From contig NZ_JACHCN010000004.1 in the NCBI RefSeq assembly GCF_014205795.1, positions 199,028 through 263,027 on the forward strand: a stretch of 64,000 nt of DNA, in the 5' to 3' direction. This document shows positions 33,921 through 43,092 of this stretch, in pieces. Source of the stretch: Rhodanobacter sp. MP7CTX1. Its GTDB lineage: Bacteria > Pseudomonadota > Gammaproteobacteria > Xanthomonadales > Rhodanobacteraceae. The position numbers were made by a program, and so were the translations under genes. Positions within the stretch are counted from its first letter, which is position 1. The number at the start of each line of letters is the position of its first letter. The notes beneath the pieces were generated by a model that saw only the letters and a list, made by a program, of their open reading frames with translations, did not search any database and was not told the origin of the DNA.

Positions 33921-33936
33921 TGTGACGTGCATCACA
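33921..33936 (+). promoter_or_regulatory. perfect CRP/Clp-like site upstream of second TIR gene
   Basis: TGTGACGTGCATCACA is an exact TGTGA-N6-TCACA site flanked by AA and TT. In xanthomonads Clp recognises the same consensus. It lies 135 bases before the TIR start at 34072, the same spacing as the first copy. The motif TGYTATCGT follows 8 to 9 bases downstream in both copies and could be part of the promoter. Confidence 0.7.
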
Positions 33937-34071
33937 TTATTACGTGCTATCGTTCAGAATTCGTGGGCACTGACTATTGCGCCCAGGTCGACCGATGCCT
34001 GATAACCGGTTGAGTTAATGGGGATTTCCCCGCAAGGGAGTGCGTGACCACGTGCGGGAGTGCGGTGTGTC

Positions 34072-36285
34072 ATGACGCAGGCCTCCGTGATACCGGATTT
34101 CCGGTACCGCGCCTTCATCAGTTACAGCCACCAGGACAAATCCTGGGCGGGCTGGCTGCACAAGGCGCTGGAAACCTATGCGATCCCGAAGCGGCTGGTC
34201 GGCCAGACCACTGCGGCCGGGGTGATCCCCAAACGCCTCGCACCGATCTTCCGCGACCGCGACGAATTGGCCAGCGCGACCGATCTAGGCCGCAAGGTCA
34301 ACGAGGCGCTGGCGCAGTCCGCGAATCTGATCGTGATCTGCTCGCCGCGCTCGGCCGCCTCGCATTGGGTCAACGAGGAAGTGCTGGCGTTCAAGCAGCT
34401 CGGCCGCAGCGAAAACATCTTTTGCCTGATCGCCGACGGTGAACCCAACGCGACCGCCCTGCCCGGCCGCGAGACCGAGGAATGCTTTGCCCAGGCCTTG
34501 CGTTTCACCGTCGATGCCGGTGGCAGGTTGACCGACCGTCCGACCGAACCGATTGCCGCCGATGCGCGGCCTGGCAAGGACGGCAAGACCAACGCCAAAT
34601 TGAAGCTGATCGCCGGCATGCTGGATATCGGCTTCGATGCACTGAAGCATCGCGAGCTGCAGCGGCGCAACCGACGCATGGCAGCGCTGGCCACGCTGGC
34701 GCTGATCGTGATGGCGGTTACGACCACCTTGGCCATCATGGCTGTTATCGCGCGGCACGCCGCCGTGGTCGCCAGCCACGCCGCCGAGCGTCGCCAGAAG
34801 CAGGCAGAGGCCCTGGTCGACTTCATGCTCGGTGACCTCAACGACAAGCTGGCGCAGGTGGCGCGCCAGGACATCATGGAAGCCGTCGACGATCACGCGA
34901 TGGATTATTTCCAATCGCTACCGACGACCGATGTCACCGACGAGGCACTGGCGCAGCGCGCCAAGACGCTGGAAAAAATCGGCGTAGTGCGGCTGAACCA
35001 GGGCCACTTGTCGGCAGCCATGACATCGTTTCAGGCAGCCTCGAAGCTCGCTGCCACACTGGCCGAGGCGAAACCCGCAGACACCAAGCGACAGCTCGTT
35101 TATGGGCGAATCCTGGCGTACATCGGCATGACCCATTGGGATCAGGGACAACTCGACCTGGCGCAACAGAGTTTCGAATCGGCGCAGACAGTCCTGCAGC
35201 GTGCTGTGCCGACGGGTGCAAATGATCTGTCATTGCAGTTCCAGCTGGCGACGGTCGACAACAATATCGGTCACGTGCTCGAGGCAAGGGGCCGACTCGA
35301 CGAGGCACTCGCCCCCTACCGGAGCACGCTTGCGCTATCTCAGCAGCTGGTTGCGGCCAAGCCCGACAACACCGACTGGGCAGACCAACTGGGCGATGCG
35401 CACAACAATCTCGGCAAATTGGCCCTGATGCGCGGCGATCTTGCAACGGCCGTCGCCGAGTACACCGCCGATGACGCGATCGAGGCTACCCTGGCCGCAC
35501 GCGACCCCCGGGACAATGACAAGCGCAACAACATGGTCAAAGTGCACGCCATTTTGGGGCGCACACAGGCCCTGACTGGCGACATCGAAACGGGCATGCG
35601 CGATCTGCAGCAAGCGGTCGACATGTCGACGCAATTGACCAAGGTCGATCCGAGCAACACTGATTTTCAGGAAGATCTTGCGCTGTATTCCTCGCAGTTA
35701 GCCCGGTTGCGCCGACTAAGCGGCGATCTGCCTGCGGCGCAGGCGCTGACCGCACAATCGCTGGCCATCTTTCGTGTCCTGACGAAACAGGATCCGGCAA
35801 ACGTGGGATGGCAGCGCGAGTTCGCCGAGGCACATATTGCGCAAGCCGCGCTATCGCGCGCTGCGGGTGAGGCGGACGTGGCGCACACGCAGGCGCAGGC
35901 CGCGCTGGCCATCCTCGACCCGCTGCGCGCCAAGCAACCCGATGATCGCGCGACCTTGCTGGCGGCCATGGGCGCAAAGCTGTTGCTGGCAACGGTAAGC
36001 AGTGACGCACAGGCCGCACAGACTTTGAGCAACGACGCATTGAACACAATGCAAGCCATAAGAAGCGGCAGCAGCGATCCGCGCCTGGTGGCGCTGCGCG
36101 TCGAGGCGCTATTGGCACTAGGTAGAAAAGCAGAAGCGCAGTCCGCAATCCAGCCATTGTGGAGCAGCGGCTACCGCGATGCGGCGTTCGTCGCGATCTT
36201 GCAGCGCGCGCAGATCGCCTACCCGGTCAATGCAGCCTTCCAGCAAAAGTTGCTGGCAGTCACTGGCCGGGGCGATCACCCGTAA
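34072..36285 (+). CDS. TIR domain-transmembrane-TPR protein (copy B)
   Basis: A 737-residue paralogue of the protein encoded at 31212. The TIR domain is nearly identical (RYRAFISYSHQDKSWAGWLHKALE, then SHWVNEEVLAFKQLG), the membrane helix lies at about 203 to 228 and is followed by a charged coil, and the TPR region has diverged strongly (for example NNIGHVLEARGRLDEALAPY and NNLGKLALMRGDLATAVAEY). This pattern of a conserved enzyme domain with variable repeats suggests different ligands for a common output. The ATG at 34072 follows GGGAG, and both copies share the leader from about -60. A small gene begins 77 bases downstream. Confidence 0.88.
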   Translation: MTQASVIPDFRYRAFISYSHQDKSWAGWLHKALETYAIPKRLVGQTTAAGVIPKRLAPIFRDRDELASATDLGRKVNEALAQSANLIVICSPRSAASHWVNEEVLAFKQLGRSENIFCLIADGEPNATALPGRETEECFAQALRFTVDAGGRLTDRPTEPIAADARPGKDGKTNAKLKLIAGMLDIGFDALKHRELQRRNRRMAALATLALIVMAVTTTLAIMAVIARHAAVVASHAAERRQKQAEALVDFMLGDLNDKLAQVARQDIMEAVDDHAMDYFQSLPTTDVTDEALAQRAKTLEKIGVVRLNQGHLSAAMTSFQAASKLAATLAEAKPADTKRQLVYGRILAYIGMTHWDQGQLDLAQQSFESAQTVLQRAVPTGANDLSLQFQLATVDNNIGHVLEARGRLDEALAPYRSTLALSQQLVAAKPDNTDWADQLGDAHNNLGKLALMRGDLATAVAEYTADDAIEATLAARDPRDNDKRNNMVKVHAILGRTQALTGDIETGMRDLQQAVDMSTQLTKVDPSNTDFQEDLALYSSQLARLRRLSGDLPAAQALTAQSLAIFRVLTKQDPANVGWQREFAEAHIAQAALSRAAGEADVAHTQAQAALAILDPLRAKQPDDRATLLAAMGAKLLLATVSSDAQAAQTLSNDALNTMQAIRSGSSDPRLVALRVEALLALGRKAEAQSAIQPLWSSGYRDAAFVAILQRAQIAYPVNAAFQQKLLAVTGRGDHP

Positions 36286-36362
36286 GACCATGCAACCGAG
36301 CAGAGGCAACGGCGGTACGAACCAACGAGCTCGTCCCAACCCTTACACCACAGGAGCGCACC

Positions 36363-36767
36363 ATGCCAAATATCGACACCCTGCTGAGCGTCACCCTGAA
36401 CCGAAGCGGTGCCCAGCCATATCTCCACGTCGATGAAGTTAACCACCCGAACTATTTGAACTCCGGCCCCAATCCGCAGGGCATCGTGTGGACGCTGATG
36501 GGTGAAGCCTCCTCGGGCACGTTCCTTCCGCTTTTCGGACCCGAGCTTGGCTTCGCCTGGACCGGAGAGCAGCCACACCAAGGCATCTTCGGCGCGCCCT
36601 TCTTGCCCGCGAACAATCAATTGAAGGTACTTGATCACCACACCGGCCCCGGCACCGCGGGAATCTGGACCTACATCCTGCGCGCCAGGATCAATGGAAC
36701 CGTCTACACAACCACCGTGGTGACGGCCGCAGCCCAAAACACGAATCCCCGGATCAAAAACAATTAA
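36363..36767 (+). CDS. small beta-rich protein with PRIKNN tail (small protein B)
   Basis: A 134-residue protein without a signal peptide. It starts MPNIDTLLSVTLNRSGAQPYL and has beta-like segments (GIVWTLMGEASSGTFLP, GFAWTGEQP, TAGIWTYILRARINGTVYTT). The last residues TNPRIKNN match those of the 48-residue protein at 36976 and resemble DPEIHN of protein A. It sits after copy B of the TIR gene exactly as A sits after copy A. The ribosome binding site AGGAGCGCACC precedes ATG 36363, and the upstream open frame to 36159 overlaps the TIR gene. No family is known to me. Function unknown. Confidence 0.75.
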   Translation: MPNIDTLLSVTLNRSGAQPYLHVDEVNHPNYLNSGPNPQGIVWTLMGEASSGTFLPLFGPELGFAWTGEQPHQGIFGAPFLPANNQLKVLDHHTGPGTAGIWTYILRARINGTVYTTTVVTAAAQNTNPRIKNN

Positions 36768-36799
36768 TTTCGTTCACGCGAAATCGACCGGCAAAGCCC

Positions 36800-36823
36800 A
36801 GGAGGTGAGTCATGAGTGGATAG
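36800..36823 (+). other. strong ribosome binding site with a three-codon ORF
   Basis: AGGAGG sits 6 bases before ATG AGT GGA TAG. This is an ideal initiation site that codes for only Met-Ser-Gly. It may be a remnant of a decayed small gene between protein B and protein C or a tiny regulatory ORF. The surrounding 208-base gap (36768-36975) holds no other convincing gene. A 6-base-pair stem at 36768-36785 follows the stop of protein B. Confidence 0.4.
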
Positions 36824-36975
36824 CTAAACTTGCGAGCCGTGGTAATGCCTTAAGCAGCCAAACTCCATGCCATTGATGAAGGAGCCAGCGCGACGCGCCT
36901 CTCGTCATGTCGCGTCAACGCAAGGGCGCAGGCACAGCCACCCCAGATTTACTTCAATCATTTCTGGAGACCATC

Positions 36976-37122
36976 ATGTCGAAGAACAGCAATCAAACCC
37001 GAAATTCCCTGCCAGACGAAGACGAGCACGAAGACCCCGTGCGCGAACCCGAGCAAGAGCCCCAGGAAGGGGGCGGTGACGTTCCAAATACAAGCACCGA
37101 ACCGAGGATAAAAAATAACTAG
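36976..37122 (+). CDS. 48-residue acidic protein with PRIKNN tail (small protein C)
   Basis: A very short ORF with a clear GGAGA ribosome binding site 6 bases before ATG 36976. The body is almost all charged and disordered (NSLPDEDEHEDPVREPEQEP, then a Gly run), and the end is STEPRIKNN. Its last six residues are identical to those of protein B, although the bodies share nothing. A conserved tail on unrelated bodies is good evidence that the frame is real and that the tail is recognised by something. It lies between protein B and the SLOG-like gene on the same strand. Function unknown. Confidence 0.65.
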   Translation: MSKNSNQTRNSLPDEDEHEDPVREPEQEPQEGGGDVPNTSTEPRIKNN

Positions 37123-37270
37123 CGCGGGCTCGCATAAATACCAGCCCGGATATCAAGCAGAATTCGCCCGGTTCCGTTAGGGCGGCACCGGCAACGGCTC
37201 CCCCTGGAGCAGGGGTTTGCACGGCCGCGTATATTCCCTCGTGCACATCTTCCATCACCAGGAAGCCACC

Positions 37271-38956
37271 ATGACTCCCTTGGTTGTCGGCGTAACCAGT
37301 CACCGCAATATGCCCGCGCACGAGATGGAGCCGATCCGCCAGCGCGTGCGGGAGTTTTTTGCGCAGCTCAAGCGTAATTTCCCCGAGTTGCCACTGGTGG
37401 TGCTGTCAGCTTTGGCCGAGGGCGGCGATCAACTGGTCGCGCAAGAAGGGCTCGCCGCCGGCGCACGGCTGGTCGCACCACTGCCCCTGCCGCGGGAGCT
37501 CTATGTCGACGACTTTCCGGACCCGGTCATCCGTGCAAATTTCGATGCGCTGTGCAGCCAGGCCGAGATTGTGCGGTTACCGCAGCTGATGGCACAGTCG
37601 CGGCTGGCGATCGGATCGCCGGGGATGGCACGTGACCGTCAGTACGCCAAGGCCGGCGTGTATATCGCCAGTCACTGCCATATCCTGCTGGCGATCTGGG
37701 ACGGCAAGGAGACGGGTCGACTCGGTGGCACTGCACAAATCGTGAAGTATCACCTGAGCGGCGCATTGCCTGGCCTGATCGATCGACGTCGCGATACGCG
37801 CCATATACTCGGCGGTGGCGACGAGAGTCTGCTCTATCACATCGTCTGCTCGCGCGATGGCGCCGACGATACCGTAGCCGCTGGTCTGCTACCGCTGCAG
37901 ACGTTGTGGCGCACCGTCGATACAGCGGATACCCGGATGCCGGAGGAGTTCCAGTTGATGTTCGCGCGCATGGCAGAGTTCAACGCGGAGTGCGACCGAT
38001 ACGCTGAAGATATCGAGGCCGCGGCGAATACACGCCAGGACTCGCAATCGAATACCACCGTGGCTATCGATAGCCTGTTCCATGCCGCCGACTGGCTGGC
38101 GATGCATTTCCAGAGGCGCGTGCTGATGGCGATGCGACTGACCTATACCATCGCGGCATTGATGGGTATTGCCTTCACGTTCTATGCGCACCTGACAGAG
38201 CAGGACTATCTGATCTATTTGTTTCTGTTTTTGTTCGCGAGTGGCGGCTTGGTGGCTGTGCTCGCCCGTCGTCGCGGCTGGCACCGGAAGTATCTGGACT
38301 ACCGCGCCCTGGCGGAGGGCCTGCGGATACAGTCGTACTGGCGGCGCGCGGGCATCTCGGCAAGCAGCGATCATGAGTTTGCGCATGAAAACTTCCTGCA
38401 GAAGCAGAACATCGAACTGGGCTGGATTCGCAATGTGATGCGCGCCGCCGGTCTGTGCCCGGCGAGTGCCACGATGGAGCCCACACCCGCAGCGCTGGCC
38501 AGCGTCATTGCGGAATGGGTCGGCGAATCCGGGAAATCCGGACAGCTGCACTATTACGAACGAAAGACCGTCGAGCGCACCGGTGTACATCACATTACCG
38601 AAGCGATCGGGTCGATCAGCCTGTGGGGCGGCATCGCCATCAGCGTATTCCTCGCCGCCTTTGTCATCGTGCTTCCGCAGGACGCCAAGACCGTCCTGGT
38701 GATGATCATGGCGGTGCTGTCGATCATTGCCGCGGTACGGGAGGCTTACGCTTACCGCAAAGCCGACAAGGAACTGATCCGGCAGTACCGCTTCATGCAG
38801 CGCATCTTCACCAGCGCGCGCGCTGCGCTGGACAGCACGGACGACCCCGTGGAGCAGCGCGAAATCCTGCTTTCACTCGGCGATGCGGCACTCACCGAGC
38901 ACGCGGAGTGGACGCTGATGCAACGCGAGCGTCAGGTGGAGCACAGCAAGCTCTGA
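37271..38956 (+). CDS. SLOG-like N-terminal domain fused to a four-helix membrane region
   Basis: A 561-residue protein. Residues 1 to about 190 form a Rossmann-like domain similar to SLOG/LOG proteins: LVVGVTSHRNMPAHEME, LPLVVLSALAEGGDQLVAQEGLAAGARLVAPLPLPRELYVDDF, YIASHCHILLAIWDG and GGTAQIVKYHLSG. Two membrane helices lie near 283 to 340 and two more near 455 to 500, separated by a soluble helical part, and the C-terminus is helical. In known conflict systems SLOG domains bind nucleotide-derived signals and membrane domains act as effectors. The ATG at 37271 follows AGGAAG, and a TTG at 37217 is also in frame. Its stop touches the dapE stop. Confidence 0.72.
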   Translation: MTPLVVGVTSHRNMPAHEMEPIRQRVREFFAQLKRNFPELPLVVLSALAEGGDQLVAQEGLAAGARLVAPLPLPRELYVDDFPDPVIRANFDALCSQAEIVRLPQLMAQSRLAIGSPGMARDRQYAKAGVYIASHCHILLAIWDGKETGRLGGTAQIVKYHLSGALPGLIDRRRDTRHILGGGDESLLYHIVCSRDGADDTVAAGLLPLQTLWRTVDTADTRMPEEFQLMFARMAEFNAECDRYAEDIEAAANTRQDSQSNTTVAIDSLFHAADWLAMHFQRRVLMAMRLTYTIAALMGIAFTFYAHLTEQDYLIYLFLFLFASGGLVAVLARRRGWHRKYLDYRALAEGLRIQSYWRRAGISASSDHEFAHENFLQKQNIELGWIRNVMRAAGLCPASATMEPTPAALASVIAEWVGESGKSGQLHYYERKTVERTGVHHITEAIGSISLWGGIAISVFLAAFVIVLPQDAKTVLVMIMAVLSIIAAVREAYAYRKADKELIRQYRFMQRIFTSARAALDSTDDPVEQREILLSLGDAALTEHAEWTLMQRERQVEHSKL

Positions 38957-40126
38957 TCAGCCCAGCAACCGCTCACAGATAGCCTGATACAACGCCGGCA
39001 ACCGCTCCAGGTCCGCCACTGCCACGCACTCATCTACTTTGTGGATCGTCGCGTTGATCGGTCCGAGCTCAACCACCTCGGCACCCATCGGCGCGATGAA
39101 GCGGCCATCGGAGGTGCCGCCGCCAGTGCTCTGTTCGGGATCGACATTGCAGAGGTCGCGGCACACCGCCACTACCGTCTCGCGCAGCACGCCGCCCGGA
39201 GGAGTGAGGAACGGTTCACCAGAGAGATTCCACTCCAGCGCGAAATCCAGGCCGTGCCGGTGAAGGATCGCCTCGGTGCGTGCGCGCAGATCCTCCGCGC
39301 GGCTGGCCGTGCAGTAGCGGAAGTTGATCAGCGCGTTCAGTTCACCGGGAATCACGTTGTTCGCGCCGGTGCCCGCGTTGAGGTTGGAGACCTGGAACGA
39401 GGTCGGCGGAAAGTCGCTGTTGCCTTCGTCCCAACGTTCGGCGGCGAGTTCCACCAGCGCAGGCGCAAACGCATGGATCGGATTCAGCGCCTTCTCCGGA
39501 TACGCCACATGGCCTTGCACGCCGCGTACGCTGAGCGTGCCGGACAGGGAGCCGCGCCGACCGACGCGGATCAGGTCGCCAAGCTTCTCCTTCGACGAGG
39601 GTTCGCCCACCACGCACCAGTCGATGCGCTCGCCGATAGCGCGAAAGTGTTCCACCACCTTGCGCACACCATCGAGATTCGTCGGCCCTTCCTCGTCACT
39701 GGTCAGCAGCAGGCCGACTCGGCCGCGATGTTTCGGATGCGCCGCGACGAACTGCTCCAGCGCCACCACCATCGCCGCTACCGACCCCTTCATGTCGGCC
39801 GCGCCGCGGCCGTATAGATGGCCATCCCGAATCGTCGGTTCGAATGGCGGGCTTTGCCATGCCGCTTCCGGGCCACTCGGCACCACGTCGGTATGACCCA
39901 GGAAGGCCAGCGTAGGTCCCTGCTCGCCGTGGGTTGCCCACAGGTTGTCTACCTCGCCGTAGCGCAGGTGCTCCACACGGAACCCTGCCCGCGCGAGGCG
40001 TTCGCCGATATGCGCCAGGCAACCTGCGTCTTCCGGGGTTACCGAGCGCCGACGGATCAGGTCGATGGCAAGCTCAAGGACGTCGCCGCGATGTATCGCC
40101 AGTTCAAGATCTTCGCCCTGGTTCAT
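38957..40126 (-). CDS. dapE: succinyl-diaminopimelate desuccinylase
   Basis: A 389-residue M20 zinc enzyme of lysine and peptidoglycan precursor synthesis. It has the metal motifs [32 protein letters not shown] and [11 protein letters not shown], and the C-terminal [13 protein letters not shown] and [16 protein letters not shown]. The substrate is N-succinyl-LL-2,6-diaminopimelate. It follows the ArsC-like gene with a four-base ATGA overlap. dapD is nearby on the same strand. The stop is adjacent to the stop of the SLOG-like gene on the other strand with no gap. Confidence 0.95.
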   Translation of the reverse strand: MNQGEDLELAIHRGDVLELAIDLIRRRSVTPEDAGCLAHIGERLARAGFRVEHLRYGEVDNLWATHGEQGPTLAFLGHTDVVPSGPEAAWQSPPFEPTIRDGHLYGRGAADMKGSVAAMVVALEQFVAAHPKHRGRVGLLLTSDEEGPTNLDGVRKVVEHFRAIGERIDWCVVGEPSSKEKLGDLIRVGRRGSLSGTLSVRGVQGHVAYPEKALNPIHAFAPALVELAAERWDEGNSDFPPTSFQVSNLNAGTGANNVIPGELNALINFRYCTASRAEDLRARTEAILHRHGLDFALEWNLSGEPFLTPPGGVLRETVVAVCRDLCNVDPEQSTGGGTSDGRFIAPMGAEVVELGPINATIHKVDECVAVADLERLPALYQAICERLLG

Positions 40127-40482
40127 GGCAGAAACAACTTCTTGAAACCATTGTCGGTAAAACCCACGCTCACCGTGCCGTCAGTTTTCGCGACTACCGG
40201 GCGACGGATCAGCGCAGGGTATTCCTTCAGCAGCAACGTCCACTCCGGATCACTGCCCGGGTTCTTGCGCTGCGGGAGTAAGTTGCGCCACGTCGTACCG
40301 GCCTTGTTGACCAGCTTCTCCCAACCACCGAGCTGCTGCGCCCACAACTTCAACGTGGCCGCCGGAACCGGATTCGCACGGTAATCGACGAATACGTGTT
40401 CCACCTCGAAACGGGCGAGCCAGTTGCGCGCCTTCTTGCAGGTATCGCAATTGGGCAGGCCGTAGATCGTTGGTTGAGTCAT
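40123..40482 (-). CDS. ArsC/Spx family reductase-like protein
   Basis: A 119-residue thioredoxin-fold protein of the ArsC/YffB/Spx group. It starts [19 protein letters not shown] with a CxxC motif and continues [37 protein letters not shown], which matches YffB (glutathione-dependent) better than arsenate reductases. The end is [17 protein letters not shown]. Such genes often sit directly upstream of dapE, as here (ATGA overlap). The molecular role is poorly known. The open frame extends 29 codons upstream through a REP-like repeat, and ATG 40482 is the natural start with AGGAAG. Confidence 0.88.
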   Translation of the reverse strand: MTQPTIYGLPNCDTCKKARNWLARFEVEHVFVDYRANPVPAATLKLWAQQLGGWEKLVNKAGTTWRNLLPQRKNPGSDPEWTLLLKEYPALIRRPVVAKTDGTVSVGFTDNGFKKLFLP

Positions 40483-40491
40483 ACGAACTTC

Positions 40492-40580
40492 CTGTAGGAG
40501 CCCACCCCCGGATCGAGTCCGGGGCAGGCTCTGTGGGCGATCAGTTTCGTTGCAAATCCCATCGCGCACAGGGTGCGCTC

Positions 40581-40586
<6 letters not shown>
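40492..40586. repeat. REP-like inverted repeat overlapping the dapD 3' end
   Basis: CTGTAGGAGC (40492-40501) and its complement GCTCCTACAG (40577-40586) bound a 95-base element. It contains GTGGGCGAT and ATCGCGCACAGGGTGCGCTCCT, and a nested CCCCGGATCGAGTCCGGGG hairpin. It is the same family as 23784-23865. The right arm includes the dapD stop codon, so the repeat is the 3' end of dapD. Confidence 0.8.
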
Positions 40587-41405
<819 letters not shown>

Positions 41406-41624
41406 GAGCTCGATTCACTGGCAGGTGGGACAGGTAACCAACCCGGCAACAGCGCTGCCTGCCGCCGTGCCGTACTGACAGACTGCGAAGAATACATGTG
41501 ATTGTCAGCGTGCAGAATGCACGCCCATAGGTTCGACGAAGATCGCCCACGCTATACGTGCGGTCGTTGACCAACGCCATCGCCGCGACGTTGTTCCGCT
41601 CGCTGGGAGGTTGCCAAACGCTGC

Positions 41625-42821
41625 CTAGGAGTATGGCGGTGGTCGCTTTGCCCAGGCCAGGCGCGGGCTGACGATGGGTACCGTCAGCATGGTGCTGGCA
41701 ACCGCCATCAACAATAGGGCAGTGAATGTCGCGCCCGAGATCAGGTTTCGGTCAAGCAGGATATTGACGAAGATGATCATGATCAGCGCCTTGGTCTGCA
41801 GCAGCCAGCCGATGGTCCACCCATCACCCTTCGCCCAGCCCAGTATCCGGCCCGCGATATGTACACCGGCCAGCTTGCCGCCAACCGAGGCCAACAACAG
41901 CACCAGGGCGGCAATAAACACTGAGGCGCCCCCGACATTCCAGTTGGTCCGAAGGCCGGTCGACAGGAAAAACACGGGCATGATCACCAGCAGAACATGT
42001 CGGCGGAGCAAGTCCATCCGATCCTGGTTGAACCATTGCCGATCGAGCACGGCGCCAGCAAGAAAGGCGCCGACCATGTAGTGCAGACCCGATCGATCAG
42101 CCGCATAGCCGCAGCCAGCCAGCCAGATCAGCCCGACATACCAACGGTCCGATTCAGGCATCCATTGCATCAATCGGCGGATGCCCCACGCCACGGGCGC
42201 GAACAGCAACAGGAACGCTGCTTGCGTTCCAACCCGCTGCCAGTCGAGCAGGATGAGCGCGAGTACGGCCCATATCGCCAGATCATCCAGGCTGGCATAC
42301 CGAAGGACGCGCTGACCCAATGGCTCGCGCAGGATACCGAGCTTTTCCATCAGCAAAATGAGGATCGGTAGCGCCGTCACGGCACATGACATACCCACGC
42401 CGAGCACGAACTGCCACGGCGTCGCCGCTGCGCCCATCCAGCCATCTCGCCAGGCCAGCAGGCCCATTGCCGCGGCACAGCCGAACAACAGCGGAACGCA
42501 TAGCGCAAGGCCAGCCGTCGTACCGCACTCGCGTCGTTCGACCCAAACCGCCTTCAAGTCCAGTTCGATGCCAGCTATCCACACAAACACCATGACTCCC
42601 CACCAAGCCACGCCATTGAGTGCCTGAATGACCGGGGGGTTGAACACCGTGTGGTAATAGCTGGGAAAAATGGCGCCGAGGATACCCGGACCCAGCAGGA
42701 TGCCGGTGATGATCTGCACGACGACCAGGGGCGCGTAATAGTCGGTGCGCGCCAATCGCCAGATCAGGAACGGAACACTGAAGATGATCGTCATGGCGAT
42801 CAGGAAAGCGTCCGCAGTCAT
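41625..42821 (-). CDS. CPA2-type (Kef-like) cation:proton antiporter
   Basis: A protein of about 398 residues with roughly 12 membrane helices. Sodium/hydrogen exchanger signatures are visible: ILLGPGILGAIFP in the early part, WIAGIELDLKAVW, ALPILILLMEKLGILREPLGQRVLRYASLDDLAIWAVLALIL (the conserved DD-type ion site) and MVGAFLAGAVL. The Rossmann TrkA-N domain of KefB/KefC is absent, so it is a short exchanger of unknown ion preference. ATG 42821 follows GGGGGAATTG. A TTG further upstream is also in frame. The 219-base gap to dapD shows nothing clear. Confidence 0.88.
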   Translation of the reverse strand: MTADAFLIAMTIIFSVPFLIWRLARTDYYAPLVVVQIITGILLGPGILGAIFPSYYHTVFNPPVIQALNGVAWWGVMVFVWIAGIELDLKAVWVERRECGTTAGLALCVPLLFGCAAAMGLLAWRDGWMGAAATPWQFVLGVGMSCAVTALPILILLMEKLGILREPLGQRVLRYASLDDLAIWAVLALILLDWQRVGTQAAFLLLFAPVAWGIRRLMQWMPESDRWYVGLIWLAGCGYAADRSGLHYMVGAFLAGAVLDRQWFNQDRMDLLRRHVLLVIMPVFFLSTGLRTNWNVGGASVFIAALVLLLASVGGKLAGVHIAGRILGWAKGDGWTIGWLLQTKALIMIIFVNILLDRNLISGATFTALLLMAVASTMLTVPIVSPRLAWAKRPPPYS

Positions 42822-42889
42822 CAATTCCCCCAAAGGCCCCTTTGCGCCACAGCATCTCAGAATGAGCGGGAAGTGTCATTGGCTGCGCG

Positions 42890-43045
42890 AGCCGTCACTT
42901 CGCGCCTCCCCACGCATGCCCCGAAAAAGGGACTCCCTTCGGTCGCAGGGGAGACTGGGAGTGGGTGATTTTGTTCTTCGCTTCGGACAAAGAGCGTCTA
43001 CACCCCACCCCTCCCCTGCCAGCAGGGGAGGAAGCAAGGGGCGCA
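42890..43045. repeat. region of short GC-rich palindromes
   Basis: Between the antiporter and tRNA-Val lie CCCTTCGGTCGCAGGGGAGACTGGGAG and CCCCTCCCCTGCCAGCAGGGGAGGA. They are related to the repeats at 30797-30970 and 31000-31025. No protein gene is convincing here. Confidence 0.6.
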
Positions 43046-43047
43046 AA

Positions 43048-43083
43048 AGCAAAAAGGCCACCCTTGAGGGTAGCCTTTTTGCT
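43048..43083 (-). terminator. rho-independent terminator of tRNA-Val
   Basis: On the minus strand, a stem built from AAAAAGGCTACCCT and its complement AGGGTGGCCTTTTT closes with a T-run. It lies directly downstream of the tRNA on the same strand. Confidence 0.85.
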
Positions 43084-43092
43084 TGTTCGAAT

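Noticed and set aside
36867..37079. A 70-codon frame overlapping small protein C
   Set aside because: It has no good ribosome binding site and its translation is basic and unstructured. The other frame carries the tail shared with protein B.
31062..38956. Direct labelling of the TIR cluster as Thoeris
   Set aside because: ThsA with a SIR2 or Macro domain and a stand-alone ThsB are not present. The TIR proteins carry a membrane helix and TPR repeats, and the tailed small proteins have no counterpart. Only the signalling logic is similar.
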